From Nitzschia sp. pyKryTriq1 (taxonomy: Eukaryota; Bacillariophyta; Bacillariophyceae; Bacillariales; Bacillariaceae), in contig OY101121.1 in NCBI GenBank assembly GCA_956465555.1, positions 1,140,722 through 1,204,721 on the forward strand: a DNA stretch of 64,000 nt, read 5' to 3'. This document shows positions 42,151 through 53,257 of the stretch, one piece after another (the first letter of the stretch is position 1; each line of letters starts with the position of its first letter). Below the pieces are notes generated by a model, which had not been told where the DNA came from, made no database searches, and was given only the letters and a program-made list of their open reading frames with translations. Position numbers and translations under genes: made by a program.

Positions 42151-45100
42151 ATGGAGCCCCACATAGATCATGCTTCTCCTGAAGAGACGACAGGAATCAA
42201 TCCAGGCGAAGTCATTGTGGAAGATGTGCCCGAAAATGAGTCGTCGGATGCCGAAGAAGAAGATGAATGTCGAGTGTGTCGTGGACCCGCTGAAGAAGGG
42301 TGAGTCTTCATTCGGACTGTAGACACCAGTGTCAAGTGAACCGATTGCATGCATCCATGTCGTTTGAAAGAATAAATAAATCTGCCATTACAATGTATGC
42401 GAGAAAGTTGATGAGCGGTATTCCAAAAATGATTTTCTCCTTGAGTGAAAATGAGGTCATTGTTCCCATCATTTGTGCGAAAACACTTTCTGCTATGATT
42501 CCTTTCGCGAAACTCACTCGCCATTTTCCTTCTCATCTCCGTCGTCCAGCCATCCACTTTTTGCCCCGTGCAAGTGTTCCGGGTCCATAGGATTGACGCA
42601 TCAGGACTGCCTTGTATCCTGGCTTGACGTGACGAGGGGCGATGGTGAGTTCTCGTCTGGATATTCGTTCCAAGATTTGCCGTAGCAATGCCGGGGCTCG
42701 TTCGCTAACCTATCTTGTTTCCGTGTAAGGCCGGTGTGAATTGTGTAAAACAAAGTTCCGGTTTGATCCACAGTACGCTGAAAATACACCAGACCGACTC
42801 CCAAAACATGAGGTCTTCCTCGGCCTCTCCAGTCGTTTTCTTGCCAAATGGCTGCCTCTGGCGTTACGAATTCTGACCGCCGCAACCCTCTGGCTGGTAC
42901 TAGCACCCCTACTGACTGCCTGCTTATATCACGGCTGGATGCATCGACCGTCCTCTATCCTGACAAGATGGTCGAGAGAACTGATACCCGGCGACATTGT
43001 TAGTGGAGCAATCATCGTGGCAGTGATAATAATCAGCTTCCTCTCCCTCATGTCTTTTGCAGACTTTCTTCGGGTGCATTGGCAAGAGCCAGAGCGTGAA
43101 GGTGATAGGCAACGAAGGCGGAATGGTCATGCTAACGACTTTGAGGACGGTCATGTGGAAAACGACGAGGACGAAGGAATAGACAATGCGATTGTTGATT
43201 TCATTGAAACCCACCACATTGTTTTACCAAGTCAGTCTTCCGAGGACTCCTTGCAAGCTACTCACCAATCAGAAGATGAGATTGAAGGTGAATCAAGGGA
43301 TCACCGTGACAGAAGAATAGAGAGTTCTCGCCAGCAGCTGGAATCTACCATTCGTGGTACTCTTCAACGGGCAGCCGCTGATAATGTAGATCAGAATTCA
43401 CAAAATTCAGACCAAGAGACGCGATCACAATTTGACGATTCTGACAGCGATGGTGAATATAATCCGGGGGAAGATTCGGATGAGGAGGAGGAGGACGATA
43501 ACGACCTCGACGACGAATTCGAAGAAGAGGATGAGGATGTGGTGAATGAGGACGACGAAGGCCCGCCTATCGTTGCTCCAAATGGCAATGGCGGGTTTGA
43601 TCCCCTAGATCCAGTCCTGCAAGATGATCAAGTGGTAAGTATGGAGAAGTTCTTTCGCCCACACCATGTCTAGTTACTAGAAACTCACCGCGAATCTTAT
43701 ATGTCTGTCAGGACATGGAAATCAACGTTGCTCTAGATGAATTGCTCGGACTTCGAGGACCACCTAGTACACTGATACGAAACTTATTGTGGCTTCTCGC
43801 TTTCAACGCAACATACCTTGGATTTTTCTCATTTGTGCCTAAGACTGTTGGTTCTGCGGTTTACGCTGGTCTCTTGAATACGACGGCATGCGAAAACGTA
43901 TTGAAAACAATCCCCTTCATGTATTCTGACGATCAGAATCAAACAACGGTCTATTCCTCGATTGTTTTGTTGAACAAAGCAAGCACAGAACTGAATACCA
44001 CTTTCAAGCTTCCCGACATTGCAGTCGTCACTTTGGGATACTTTTCCCTGGCAGGAATGATTGTACTGATGCGATATGGGTGGCTATTCTCCCAAAAGTT
44101 CCGACAGCATTTCAGTGTGGAAACGATCCAAAGGAACGAGAGAGGAGGACCTATCCGCAATGACGTCTGGCCAGAACAAAATCGGAGGTTCAGGGGTCGA
44201 CGAGAACAGATGTTGGACGAGTTAGGCGCCAGAGAGGATGTCGAAATTGGAGCCAATAATGCCGTTGGAGTTGCTCTCGATGCTTGTGTCGCGGTCGTCA
44301 AGGTTGGAATCCTTCTATTTTTGAAGATGTTCATGCTGCCGATTATTTTGGGATTTTGTCTCGACGCCTCCACCATTTCTTTATTCGGTCACAATATTTC
44401 AGATCGATTGACTTTCGCTGGGACGGATTTGTTTTCATTTGTCTTACTGCACTGGGTTACCGGAATCACATTCATGTTGCTAGTGACTGTATTCCTACTT
44501 CAACTTCGGGAAGTCATACACCCCGATTTACTGGCACGTTTGATACGACCCCAAGAGCCTCAACCGGACCTTCTTGGGAACCTGATGAATGAAACTGTCC
44601 TCACACACATCAAAAGGATGATCCTGTCTCTCGCAATCTATGCGCCGATACTGATGATGTACGTCACGTTACCAGTGCAGCTACTCATGAAAAGTGGGTT
44701 GACGACCCACTTCTCCTTCTTCAAGCTCCACTTTTGGCATCTTGCCATGCCTCAAATGCAGATTCCTTTGGAACTTATCATTTTCCATTTGTCAATGTTG
44801 GCTTTGTTGGAGCGATACAAAAATACAATTGGTCTACTACAACACAACTGGATGAAGGCGATGTGCCGCAAGATGGGGCTCACAGAGCACATCCTACCCC
44901 TCTCTGTGGAAAAGTTCGAATTGATAGGAACGAAAGCCGTCTTCCGCTATCGTCAGCAAGAATCTAGGGAAGTGGATCCGTTTTGGTACGAACTTGCAAA
45001 TCGAAAAGTGGATATTGACACTTTTGTGGGAGCCAATATTCAAAAGGAAGACAACTACATTGACACTAAAGGTGAAACGAAAAGCAGTGGGGAACGCGTA

Positions 45101-46501
45101 TACCATACATCAGAAAATTTCATCCGCCTGCCCGCGGACGATAACGAAGATAGGAACGACGAGGATATATTGTTGCCTACAAAGATTGGTCGATATCGCC
45201 TACACTGCCGAAAGCAGGACGAGAACAACAACGAAAACGTGGTGATTGAATTTTGGAAGGAAGTTACTGGTGAAGAAATTCCTCGGCCGCCGGATGGCTG
45301 GGACGACCTAGGTGCCGGAGGGGCATTTGTTCAAGGTCGCTGGGCGTGGGCGAAGGAGAAACGATCCATCGTCGAGGGGGGCGTTGCCAAGAGGACTGAG
45401 TTTAAGGACCCAGACACTAAGAAACGACCGGCCAGCTTGATGATCAAGGTTGTATTCTTGGTGGCGCTGAGTTGGCTTGCTGTTACTGTCGTCGTTTTCA
45501 GCTTCATTTCTCTGCCTTTGGCTGTTGGCCGCTCCCTCTATTTCCTTTTCCGCATCGATGAGTCTTACATCCACGACCCACTTGCATTTGTTGTCGGAGG
45601 TTCCCTCGTCTTCCCAGGCATTTCTCAAGTACTCACGATAGCCCGATTGGGAGAGGGCAACCCAACAGGACGGTTCCGTCAGTGGATCCTCGCTTTCAAG
45701 CCACCACCAAAGCAAAAACTCCTCGTATTTGGAGGCTCTGTTCTTCTCTGGTGCTTTGTTGCCCCAATAGCCCTTGGACTGTCCTACGAAATCACAGCTG
45801 TGAAAACATCCAAATGGTTTCACGGTGGGGAAGTTCTCCTAGATCTGCATTCTTTGGTGCTGTCTTGGATGGCCGGGTCTGCTGTTTTGAATGTGTGGGC
45901 GTTTTTCGCGTATTTTAGCGTGTTTACCAGACAATTTTGGGCCAATGTCGGGAATGGAATGTTGGAACCGCCCCTGGACGAGAATGGAAATCCCGTCCCT
46001 GCCAGAAACGATGCCAATGCACGCCATGGAAACAATCGAGGAGGAAACGGTGGTGGTGCAGCTGATCGCATGAACTGGCAGGGCAAGGAGGGACGGGTGT
46101 CGCGATTCTTCGCCGTATGGAGCGCGGTCTTGCTGGAGTGGAACTGGGAGAAGGTTGACCGAGTGACACTTCTTGACGATTTTGCATCTCCAGTGGCGAG
46201 GCAATTGACTAGCGCGCTTGTTGGCTCTACTCTTGCCTTTCAATTGTTCTTGTCCTTGGTACCACTATTTGTTCGTAGTGAGCAAGGCCAAGTACTTCTT
46301 CCAATTCTCGGAGGAATTGACCGAGGTATTTTCCGACAACTGGGCTTTCGATTCTGCATGGCGACACATGTCCTTGTCCAATTATGCTCGGCGTTCCGGG
46401 GTCAGCTGGAGGGTTGGTTTGAAGCCGCCCATGCGGCAGCCAGGGATGATCGATACTTGATAGGCGAAATACTCATGAATTATGACGGCGAGAATCAATA
46501 G
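42151..46501 (+). CDS. MARCHF6: MARCHF6/Doa10-like RING-CH ubiquitin ligase of the ER membrane
   Basis: Four exons (42151-42299, 42550-42644, 42730-43634, 43712-46501) with introns of 250, 85 and 77 bp give 1312 residues. The N-terminal RING-CH finger is complete: C40, C43, C57, C59, H67, C70, C84 and C87 (C4HC3). Two spans and a long acidic loop (about 43080-43630) follow. After the last intron comes DELLGLRGPPSTLIRNLLWL, matching the MARCHF6 segment after its second span, then many membrane spans. The extreme C terminus holds DDRYLIGEILMNY, matching the conserved C-terminal element (YLVGxRLVNY) needed for Doa10/MARCHF6 activity. The enzyme ubiquitinates misfolded ER proteins and sterol enzymes in ER-associated degradation. 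Stops of this gene and its convergent neighbour are 33 bp apart. Confidence 0.95.
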
Positions 46502-46534
46502 AGCGAACTCAATGATGATTGAAACTAAATCTAG

Positions 46535-47554
46535 CTAGAGTACCTCCATTATTATTTCCTTTTGGAACGTGTCACCGAGAAAGTCTGGGTGTAACTTGAT
46601 GTACGAAAATTCCACATATTGGCCTCCTCCCCATGGATTGACCTCTTTGGAAAACATGACAAAGTTATTCTGAACAAACGAGTCAAAGAACTTCAAGCCC
46701 ATTGATTTGTTTTCCGGTAGCGAGTGGGTTTCAATCAATATTTGTCGAATGTCCAAACCGATCCAATCCTGGAAGCTGTCCCATTCGCATCCTTCGCAGT
46801 CAATCTTGAAGATGTCAATGGTCCGCCCTTCATGTCCCAATGCTTGAATAATCTGCGGTAGAGTTTTCCAAACTGGTCCCCTTGCCGGTTGACCACTTCC
46901 ATACATTCCCCATCGATGAAAATGAATGTTTCGTTCCAAATTCTTTTTCCGTGTGTAGTTCTGACTGTAATCAAAGACGTGAATTTCGCAAAGACCGTCC
47001 GTTTCGACGTACATTCCATCTTCCCATTGATAGTTTCCATTGGACCCCACCGAATAAAAAAGACAGGGTGGATCCTGCGATGCTTTTTTCCGGGAGTATG
47101 CGAGTCGCTTCAATTGATGAGGATCGCAGGTCCACTTGGGACCATCACCAATCCCACGCACTCGTTTCGCAAAGGGACAAGAAAAGAGCGGATCGTAGTT
47201 GTTGTAGTACCAAAGGTTTGGTTTTTCCCACTGCCGCCGAGGATGACCGACATATCGATGAAACGTGGCGTTACGAGCCGCTTGTTGGCGGAGTTTCCAC
47301 TCGTCGTTGGATATCGATTGGAAGAAATACCCAAGGGACTGTTCGTAGGCTAGTTGATATTGGTTGGGTGAAGATTGGAGTTGCCATGATTTTAGCGACA
47401 GATCCAATTTGTCTCCGCCTATTTTCATGGAAGTGGTACTGCTTTCATCAAACGACAGAGAACAATTCAGTTCCATCCCCACCAAAAGACCCAGAAGAAG
47501 AGCCACGAGCAGGCGGTGAAGCGCTACATTGTTGCCTTTCGGCCGATCTACCAT
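46535..47554 (-). CDS. METTL24-like membrane-anchored methyltransferase-type protein
   Basis: A single exon encodes 339 residues from ATG 47554 (the frame stays open upstream for 39 more codons). A basic N terminus and one span (LHRLLVALLLGLLVGMEL) make it a likely type II Golgi/ER membrane protein. The lumenal part has CLFYSVGSNGNYQWEDGM, then EIHVFDYSQNY, and later FKIDCEGCEWDSFQ and ILIETHSL. The last resembles the FkbM/METTL24-type methyltransferase core (D-x-E-G-x-E). Substrate is unknown; related diatom proteins are abundant and uncharacterised. It converges with MARCHF6. Confidence 0.75.
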   Translation of the reverse strand: MVDRPKGNNVALHRLLVALLLGLLVGMELNCSLSFDESSTTSMKIGGDKLDLSLKSWQLQSSPNQYQLAYEQSLGYFFQSISNDEWKLRQQAARNATFHRYVGHPRRQWEKPNLWYYNNYDPLFSCPFAKRVRGIGDGPKWTCDPHQLKRLAYSRKKASQDPPCLFYSVGSNGNYQWEDGMYVETDGLCEIHVFDYSQNYTRKKNLERNIHFHRWGMYGSGQPARGPVWKTLPQIIQALGHEGRTIDIFKIDCEGCEWDSFQDWIGLDIRQILIETHSLPENKSMGLKFFDSFVQNNFVMFSKEVNPWGGGQYVEFSYIKLHPDFLGDTFQKEIIMEVL

Positions 47555-48480
47555 CTTTTTCTGATACGACTTGGGGGGTAATACAATTTCCTCATTCCCT
47601 GTCGTTGGATGTTGTTGAAGAGGAGCGAAACAACTACCTTCATGGAGAGGTAAGAGGTACAATATGTACAAGTAGCACTAAAAGTGCGTCGTCGCTGAGC
47701 GCGAGAGGTGGGGGTTGACGTACTGGGAAGGATGTATGTGTCTCCGACATTGGTACCACCCCTCACGCCGCAGTGGGGACAGAAGGACAGAGATTCTTGT
47801 AGCATAATTGGTGGCTCTGCCAAATAAAAGACGGATTTGGGCGGAAGGTAGAAGAAAGAAAGTCATATTAGTCGCATAGATTGACCGACGAGGAAAAATG
47901 AAATATAATCTTGTACATCGGATGAAATATTTTGTTAAATTGACAAAAAATTACGTACGTAGCTGCCTTTAATTTATACCTTTTTTGGCTGGACAACGAA
48001 TTTATTTTGGACAATAGACACCTCGTCACTGTATGGAGACACGATACATAACAAAGGGAGATATTTCATTTCAACTTGTTCATGTTTTATTATAATAATC
48101 TAACAGATAGAATAAATTTTTTGTTAATTTAACAAAAAATTATATCCGGGCTCGTTAAAATTGTATATCCGGGTTCTTTCCATTACAACGGAGTTCATCT
48201 CAACGACACAACTGACCTACTGTACCGGTACCAGTACAGTACCGTACAGGTACGAGTATCGGTACAGTACAAGGTACAGTATCTGTATGTATCTCTCAAC
48301 GGTCGCGGTCGAACGGTGCGATCTCAACGGGTGAAGCTTCGTTAAATGTCTGAAATTCCCATGTCGGGATCATTGCAATAATGTCATGTCTGTATATCGT
48401 TACTCGCCGAAAACGCGTACCTGCCAGCGCAACAAATATCGTGAGCTTCGTTGACGTATAAAAACTAATTGAAAAAAGGA
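47555..48480. other. AT-rich spacer with two palindromic AT motifs and a GTAC/CCGG cluster
   Basis: Imperfect palindromes TTTTGTTAAATTGACAAAA (47930-47948) and TTTTGTTAATTTAACAAAA (48117-48136) lie about 190 bp apart and could be the ends of a small non-coding element. A tandem-like pair of TATATCCGGG lies at about 48141-48175. A GTAC/CCGG cluster is at 48221-48285. No gene is seen. Confidence 0.45.
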
Positions 48481-49300
48481 CAATCCGGTGACACTGTCTG
48501 TGCAGCCCGGGGTCTTTGCGGGGACGGATCGTGGAGATACTGCCTTCGGGTGCAAGACCACTGCGGCTCCATAAAGAACGAAGAAGTACGGTACTATGAG
48601 TGAGTGTGCACCGGTAGCCGGACGGTCGGGGAGCGAACCAGTCTGTCCTCGTCCGTCGGGTCTGCGCGCCTGTCGGACAAAGTGTGATCTATCGGAATCT
48701 TGGTTTGGCGCGAGAGACGAGGGACGAATGATCTTCGTCGATCATTTTAGCGACATCGACTACGTGCACCTACATCAAAAGAATGACGCGGAATCGGTGA
48801 TTGACGGCAAGCTAGCCTTCGAGCGATTCACGGCCACTTTCGGCGTCATGAAAATCCACCATTATCATTGCGACAACGGCATCTTTGCGGACACCGCCTT
48901 TCGCTCCGCCTGCAAATCCGCAAGCCAAACTATCAGTTTTTGCCGTGTCAATGCGCATCATCAGAACAGAGTCGCGGAGAAAAGAATTCGAGACCTCCGC
49001 GACTCGGCGCGCTCAATGATTCTGCTAGCAAAACACAACTGGCCAGGCGCAATCACAGCCCACTTGTGGGGTTTCGCTCTACACTATGTCTCAGTTATCC
49101 GCCCCAACACCGTCCGAGAGGGAGAAAAACCATCACCTGCGCAACGCTTCGCTGACTCAGAAGATGTCCCGGTGTTGTCTGACTTCCATACTTTCGGATG
49201 TCCCACGTACAATCTCGACCCAAAGCTGCAGCAGGGGCATAGCCAAATAGATATCACAATCAATACGTAGCTCAACCTTAAAAAGCAATATCAATTCACA
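48480..49300 (+). mobile_element. Fossil Ty1/copia-like retrotransposon fragment (integrase region)
   Basis: The plus strand encodes part of a copia-type integrase core, with the catalytic-domain pattern of a DH...HCDNG segment and a following NAHHQNRVAEKRIR-like stretch. No intact LTRs, gag or reverse transcriptase are visible, so it is a partial, broken, old copy; boundaries are approximate. Diatom genomes are known to contain many copia-type elements. Flanks carry no clear target duplications that I could see. Confidence 0.7.
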
Positions 49301-49584
49301 GTATGAAGTTTTTAAAAATGCCACCCACCCAGGACCCGGGCGATCTCTCTCAGGTCGCTTGAGTCAACCGCGCACCGGTCATCAAAAGGAGCCACGGTCA
49401 ATCAAGCCCGATAAGACAAGTACTGTAGTAATAACGAGTTTCACATAGGTAGTCATGTAGTACAAATCAGGCATAACTTTTCTACTACTACAGAGTAGTC
49501 GAGAGAGCTACGACCGGTAGTTAGTCAGTGTCATCTTATAATCGTACACACTTCTTCATCACCGCATATTCGATCAGAGAAACA

Positions 49585-51348
49585 ATGGCTTCCAAAAGTG
49601 AAAGTCCAAGCGATAGCAGCAAAGATCGGAAGACAACCGTCTCGGAGGGTGACGTCAAACCTTCCATTGCGTTGCACCTGATTCGCCATGCCGAGAGTGG
49701 GAACAATGAAATCTATCGCAATGCCCGGTATATCTACAGGTAATTTCCGAATGAATAATTGAATGAATAAATCAAGCGATCAATCAATCAACCTAGAGTT
49801 GCTGTCCCTTTTTCCTGTGCGAAGTCTAACATTTTCTTCCCTGGCGTCTGGCTCTGACGAATACTGAATGCATGAATTATTTTTGCCATTTGAACTGGAA
49901 GAGGAGGCACTCCGGATTATGATGAGGCCGGCTGGAACCACTACGTGGAGACGCATCGAAAGGCTGACCCAGGTTTAAGCGACAAGGGGCGCCAGCAAGC
50001 CAAGTTGCTGGCAGATTATTTGATTCCACACATTGAAAACCAGGCATCGCACCCCATCCGCATCATCACGAGTCCAATGCGCCGGACTTTGGAAACAATT
50101 CGACCCACTCTGGAGGGCCTTCAGCAAACGACAACACTACGAGATTTACATCCAAAAGTCCATATTATTGTGTGTGCATTCTACCATGAGAGTGAGGGTT
50201 GCCATATCAAAGACAAACCTGAAGAGGGGATGAATCCAGATGAAATCCGTGAGTTGCTCAAGAATTGCGTTCAGAATGTTGAGGGGGACATTGAATTTGT
50301 GGGCTTTCCTGATCCCAATCGAGGGTGGTACGTGTTGGGGACGGGTCCCGAGACACGTGCATTGTCGGAAGCACGGGCTTCCAAGTTTTATCTGTGGTTC
50401 AACGAGTACCTCGATGGACAGCTGGCCGTCAAGGATCACGATTTGTTCGATGCGGGAGTCTCCATCGAGGGTGAAGAAGACGAAGATGAAAACGACAAAC
50501 ATTCCAAACGTATACGGAGACGTCGAACTGCGCTTTTGATTGGGCATGGTGATTTTATGAGTCTAGTGATGAAGCGTCTTATTGCTGGCTACGGCCACTC
50601 TGTAGAACATGAGGGAATACCGCATCGTAAGTATGGGAGCATGAATGGGAATGTTTCCGTCATTATTATTTAACCGCCGTCTCAATGATGCATATCTTCC
50701 AAAAAATACAAAGGGTCGGCGTTTGTTCATGTCAACACGGGTATCTCGGAGTTTGAATATTTTGGCCATGGCCGATTCTTGGCAATGGCTACCAATCAAA
50801 CACCTCACATCCCACGGACGAAAGAATATGCCGGTCTGCGAAGTGGTGGGAGCTTGAAAGATGGTTGGAGTTATGTGATGCCCGCAGATAAATTTGTTTT
50901 GAATGCAGAGGTTTCGGTAGCCTTTTCGGATGAAGACATGGAGGATCACGTCCGAGAGCAGAGTGCTGCCTTGAAAGCTTTGTATTTATCGTCCAAGACT
51001 ACTACTACGAGTACCCCGACGACGCCTGCTGGCGACCTGGAAGTAGAGAGTGACAACAATACGGGAAAGCAAGTCCAGTTCGTGGTAAAGCGTGGGCTAC
51101 AAGTTGTTGGCGTTGCTACATACTCGGAAGAGACTGGCCAGCTGACCGACGTGGCTATTCGACCCTCCGCGGCGTCGAATCGTATAGGCGAAACTCTCAT
51201 GGAGTCTGTAAGAAATCATGCACGAAAGCTCGGCCGCTCTACGAGTTTGGTAGTTTTACCGCGTTCCGCCGATAGTCGAGAACTTTTTGAAGGCATGGGC
51301 TTCTCTGAGATCGATGAGAACATGATGGCCTCTCTCGACGAGGAGTAG
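49585..51348 (+). CDS. Histidine phosphatase (PGAM-like) fused to a GNAT acetyltransferase
   Basis: Three exons (49585-49739, 49902-50626, 50714-51348) with introns of 162 and 87 bp join in frame to 504 residues. The N-terminal half is a histidine-phosphatase superfamily domain: LHLIRHAESGNN (catalytic H35; RHA instead of RHG), SDKGRQQA, ITSPMRRTLETI, and the second His in LLIGHGDFMSLV. The C-terminal part (from about residue 400) resembles a GNAT N-acetyltransferase: VVGVATYSEETGQLTDVAIR, then RIGETLMESVRNHARKLG and LFEGMGF. The second domain shows no clear acetyl-CoA P-loop signature beyond RxxRIGxxL. The two domains lie in one spliced reading frame, which I treat as a real fusion. Substrates are unknown. 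Cytosolic; no targeting signal is seen. Confidence 0.85.
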
Positions 51349-51458
51349 TCTTAGCAGGAGCAATCATCCTTTAGAGTGTCGTCTTTCTTAAAGTCCCAAG
51401 CAGATCAATCTAAAAAAGATGTGATATAGTTGACGTCCAAGACATTCTGTTTTTAAAT

Positions 51459-52358
51459 TTATTGGGATGGCCACGAAGGCACAACACCCTCTCCTTCCTC
51501 AGCGAGAACTGCCGTCATCGACACTGAAGAGACGCTGTAGTTGAGATCACCATCAAAGACAGAAATGGCGAGTGGAATTTCCACTGCCCGCCCGATTCGA
51601 CCATGAATTGAACTGTGCTCTTTTCGAATGTCTGCACATTTTAATTTCATCGAGAAAATCAGCTCATCGTTCTTCATGGAAGCCATTTCGCTGGTATAAT
51701 GTAGGGGAGTAAGACCCAGACTGTCGCGTACCAGCAAGGCCTCTGGCCACTGGGCCATCAACAGTTCTATGTTGACCTGAGAAATTGCTTCAATGTCTTC
51801 GGTAATCAAATTGGAAAGCTCTTTTGCTGACACTTTGCGCTTTGCCGACACCTCAACCAGAAGCTCGTTGGAGGATATGACCGCGAGATGAAGTGGCAGG
51901 CGATTTCGCATGTCCAATGATCTCACAGCTTGCTTGCCGCTGTTTGAAGACAGGAGAACTTCGATGGCATCTGGAGTACAAAGATAAGCGACAGCGATGT
52001 GCAGAGGGGTTCTCCCAAGCAAGTCTTGTGTGTGCTCGGGTGGACGATCGTCCTGCTCCCCGTGCACTGCTCGATACTCCTTGAGCATCATCTCAACGAT
52101 GTTTGCAGGTGGTCTATGCCTCATCAAGATATGAAGACAATTTTCTCCAATCATGGAATAATTCATTTTGAACCATGCGTCAGTGCTGATCGTTGGGTCT
52201 TCAAGGCAAGTGCATATCATTCCAAAATTCTTCTTCTTCAAAAGTCTCTGCAATTGCGGTGCGGCTGTCTTCTTGTTTGCCACCGTAGTAGAGTTGCGGC
52301 GTCGAAAACTGAAGAAAGACGAGGAGCTCTTTGTGGATGTAGTCGGTGGGGAACGCAT
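51459..52358 (-). CDS. Ankyrin-repeat protein
   Basis: A single exon encodes 299 residues. A Ser/Arg-rich N terminus is followed by ankyrin-type units with DLLGRTPLHIAVAYLC, DMRNRLPLHLAV and DSLGLTPLHYTSE. The unit pattern (D-x-x-G-x-TPLH) is clear in the first and last, weaker between. Such proteins mediate protein-protein contacts, and partners cannot be inferred. It belongs to a type common in diatoms with an N-terminal basic stretch and irregular repeats. It converges with the phosphatase-acetyltransferase gene, 110 bp between stops. Confidence 0.8.
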   Translation of the reverse strand: MRSPPTTSTKSSSSFFSFRRRNSTTVANKKTAAPQLQRLLKKKNFGMICTCLEDPTISTDAWFKMNYSMIGENCLHILMRHRPPANIVEMMLKEYRAVHGEQDDRPPEHTQDLLGRTPLHIAVAYLCTPDAIEVLLSSNSGKQAVRSLDMRNRLPLHLAVISSNELLVEVSAKRKVSAKELSNLITEDIEAISQVNIELLMAQWPEALLVRDSLGLTPLHYTSEMASMKNDELIFSMKLKCADIRKEHSSIHGRIGRAVEIPLAISVFDGDLNYSVSSVSMTAVLAEEGEGVVPSWPSQ

Positions 52359-53257
52359 GATGGTTATGTTTGAAATGTACTGTGTTGTGTTGTGTTGTGT
52401 TGTGTTGTGTTGTGTGTCAGGGCTGCGTCTTGTTTATGAGTTGGACGTAGTCTACCGGTACCACGTTACGCGGTCTTGGTGAACAACAAATCTCTGCTCT
52501 ACTGTCTCTCTACCGGTAGAGAAGAGTAGTAGTAGTGTACTGTACTCGCAGAGTAGTACGGGTAGACTACAAAGTAAAAGTGCATGCACGAAGTACTCTT
52601 CGTACGGCAACGAGTATTACAGTACGAGCGAACAACTCCTCGGAACAGCGAAACTGCACAGCGCGTTCTTCGTTCGCCGCCGAGTTCTCGCATGACGCTA
52701 GAGTAGACTACCGTACTATACAAGTGGACTTCTATCTATCGGTACCGGTACCAGGTATGGTACCGGTATAATTTACGAAGTAAGAAGTGCAACTTCATTC
52801 GAAGATACGTAGTAGCAGCGAGGGTAGCGAAGTTCATTACCAAGAACCGACAACCGGTACAGGCGAATGTACCAGGTACTGTAATCATCTGTAGTGCTGA
52901 GATACAAGTACCGCGGTAGGTAGATAATCATCATCTGGCCCAAACTTTACAAGTTCGTACCGGTACTTGTACTAGTACTCGCACGCCTTGTTTGCTGCAT
53001 GCTGGACGATGATGGGGATGATGGAAGAACGGCCAAGAGGGCCGTCCAGCCGCTGCGAAATTGCAATGCGTCTACAGAGAATCTATGCTATCAGCAATTG
53101 CTTTCGAGTCATTGATTTTGTGGATTGGACTATATTATTTTAATAAATGCGTTGGGATCCACCGACACCCAGTAGAAGGTCTACTAGTAAATTTGAAAGT
53201 ACATTGCATGAAAATCGAGCAACCGTCTCTTGTGCATGTATGCATGTGCAGTACCTG
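52359..53257. repeat. Repeat-rich spacer: TGTGT microsatellite and GTAC/CCGG clusters
   Basis: The tandem (TGTGT)n run at 52380-52411 lies in the presumed 5' leader of the ankyrin gene. TACCGGTA and related palindromes occur near 52452-52463, 52509-52520, 52740-52770 and 52847-52990, so this is the richest stretch in the window. No gene is seen. Confidence 0.75.

Noticed and set aside
43391-43588. Ser-rich minus-strand frame in the MARCHF6 gene
   Set aside because: Antisense of the acidic loop; GA-rich coding sequence gives Ser-rich antisense frames.
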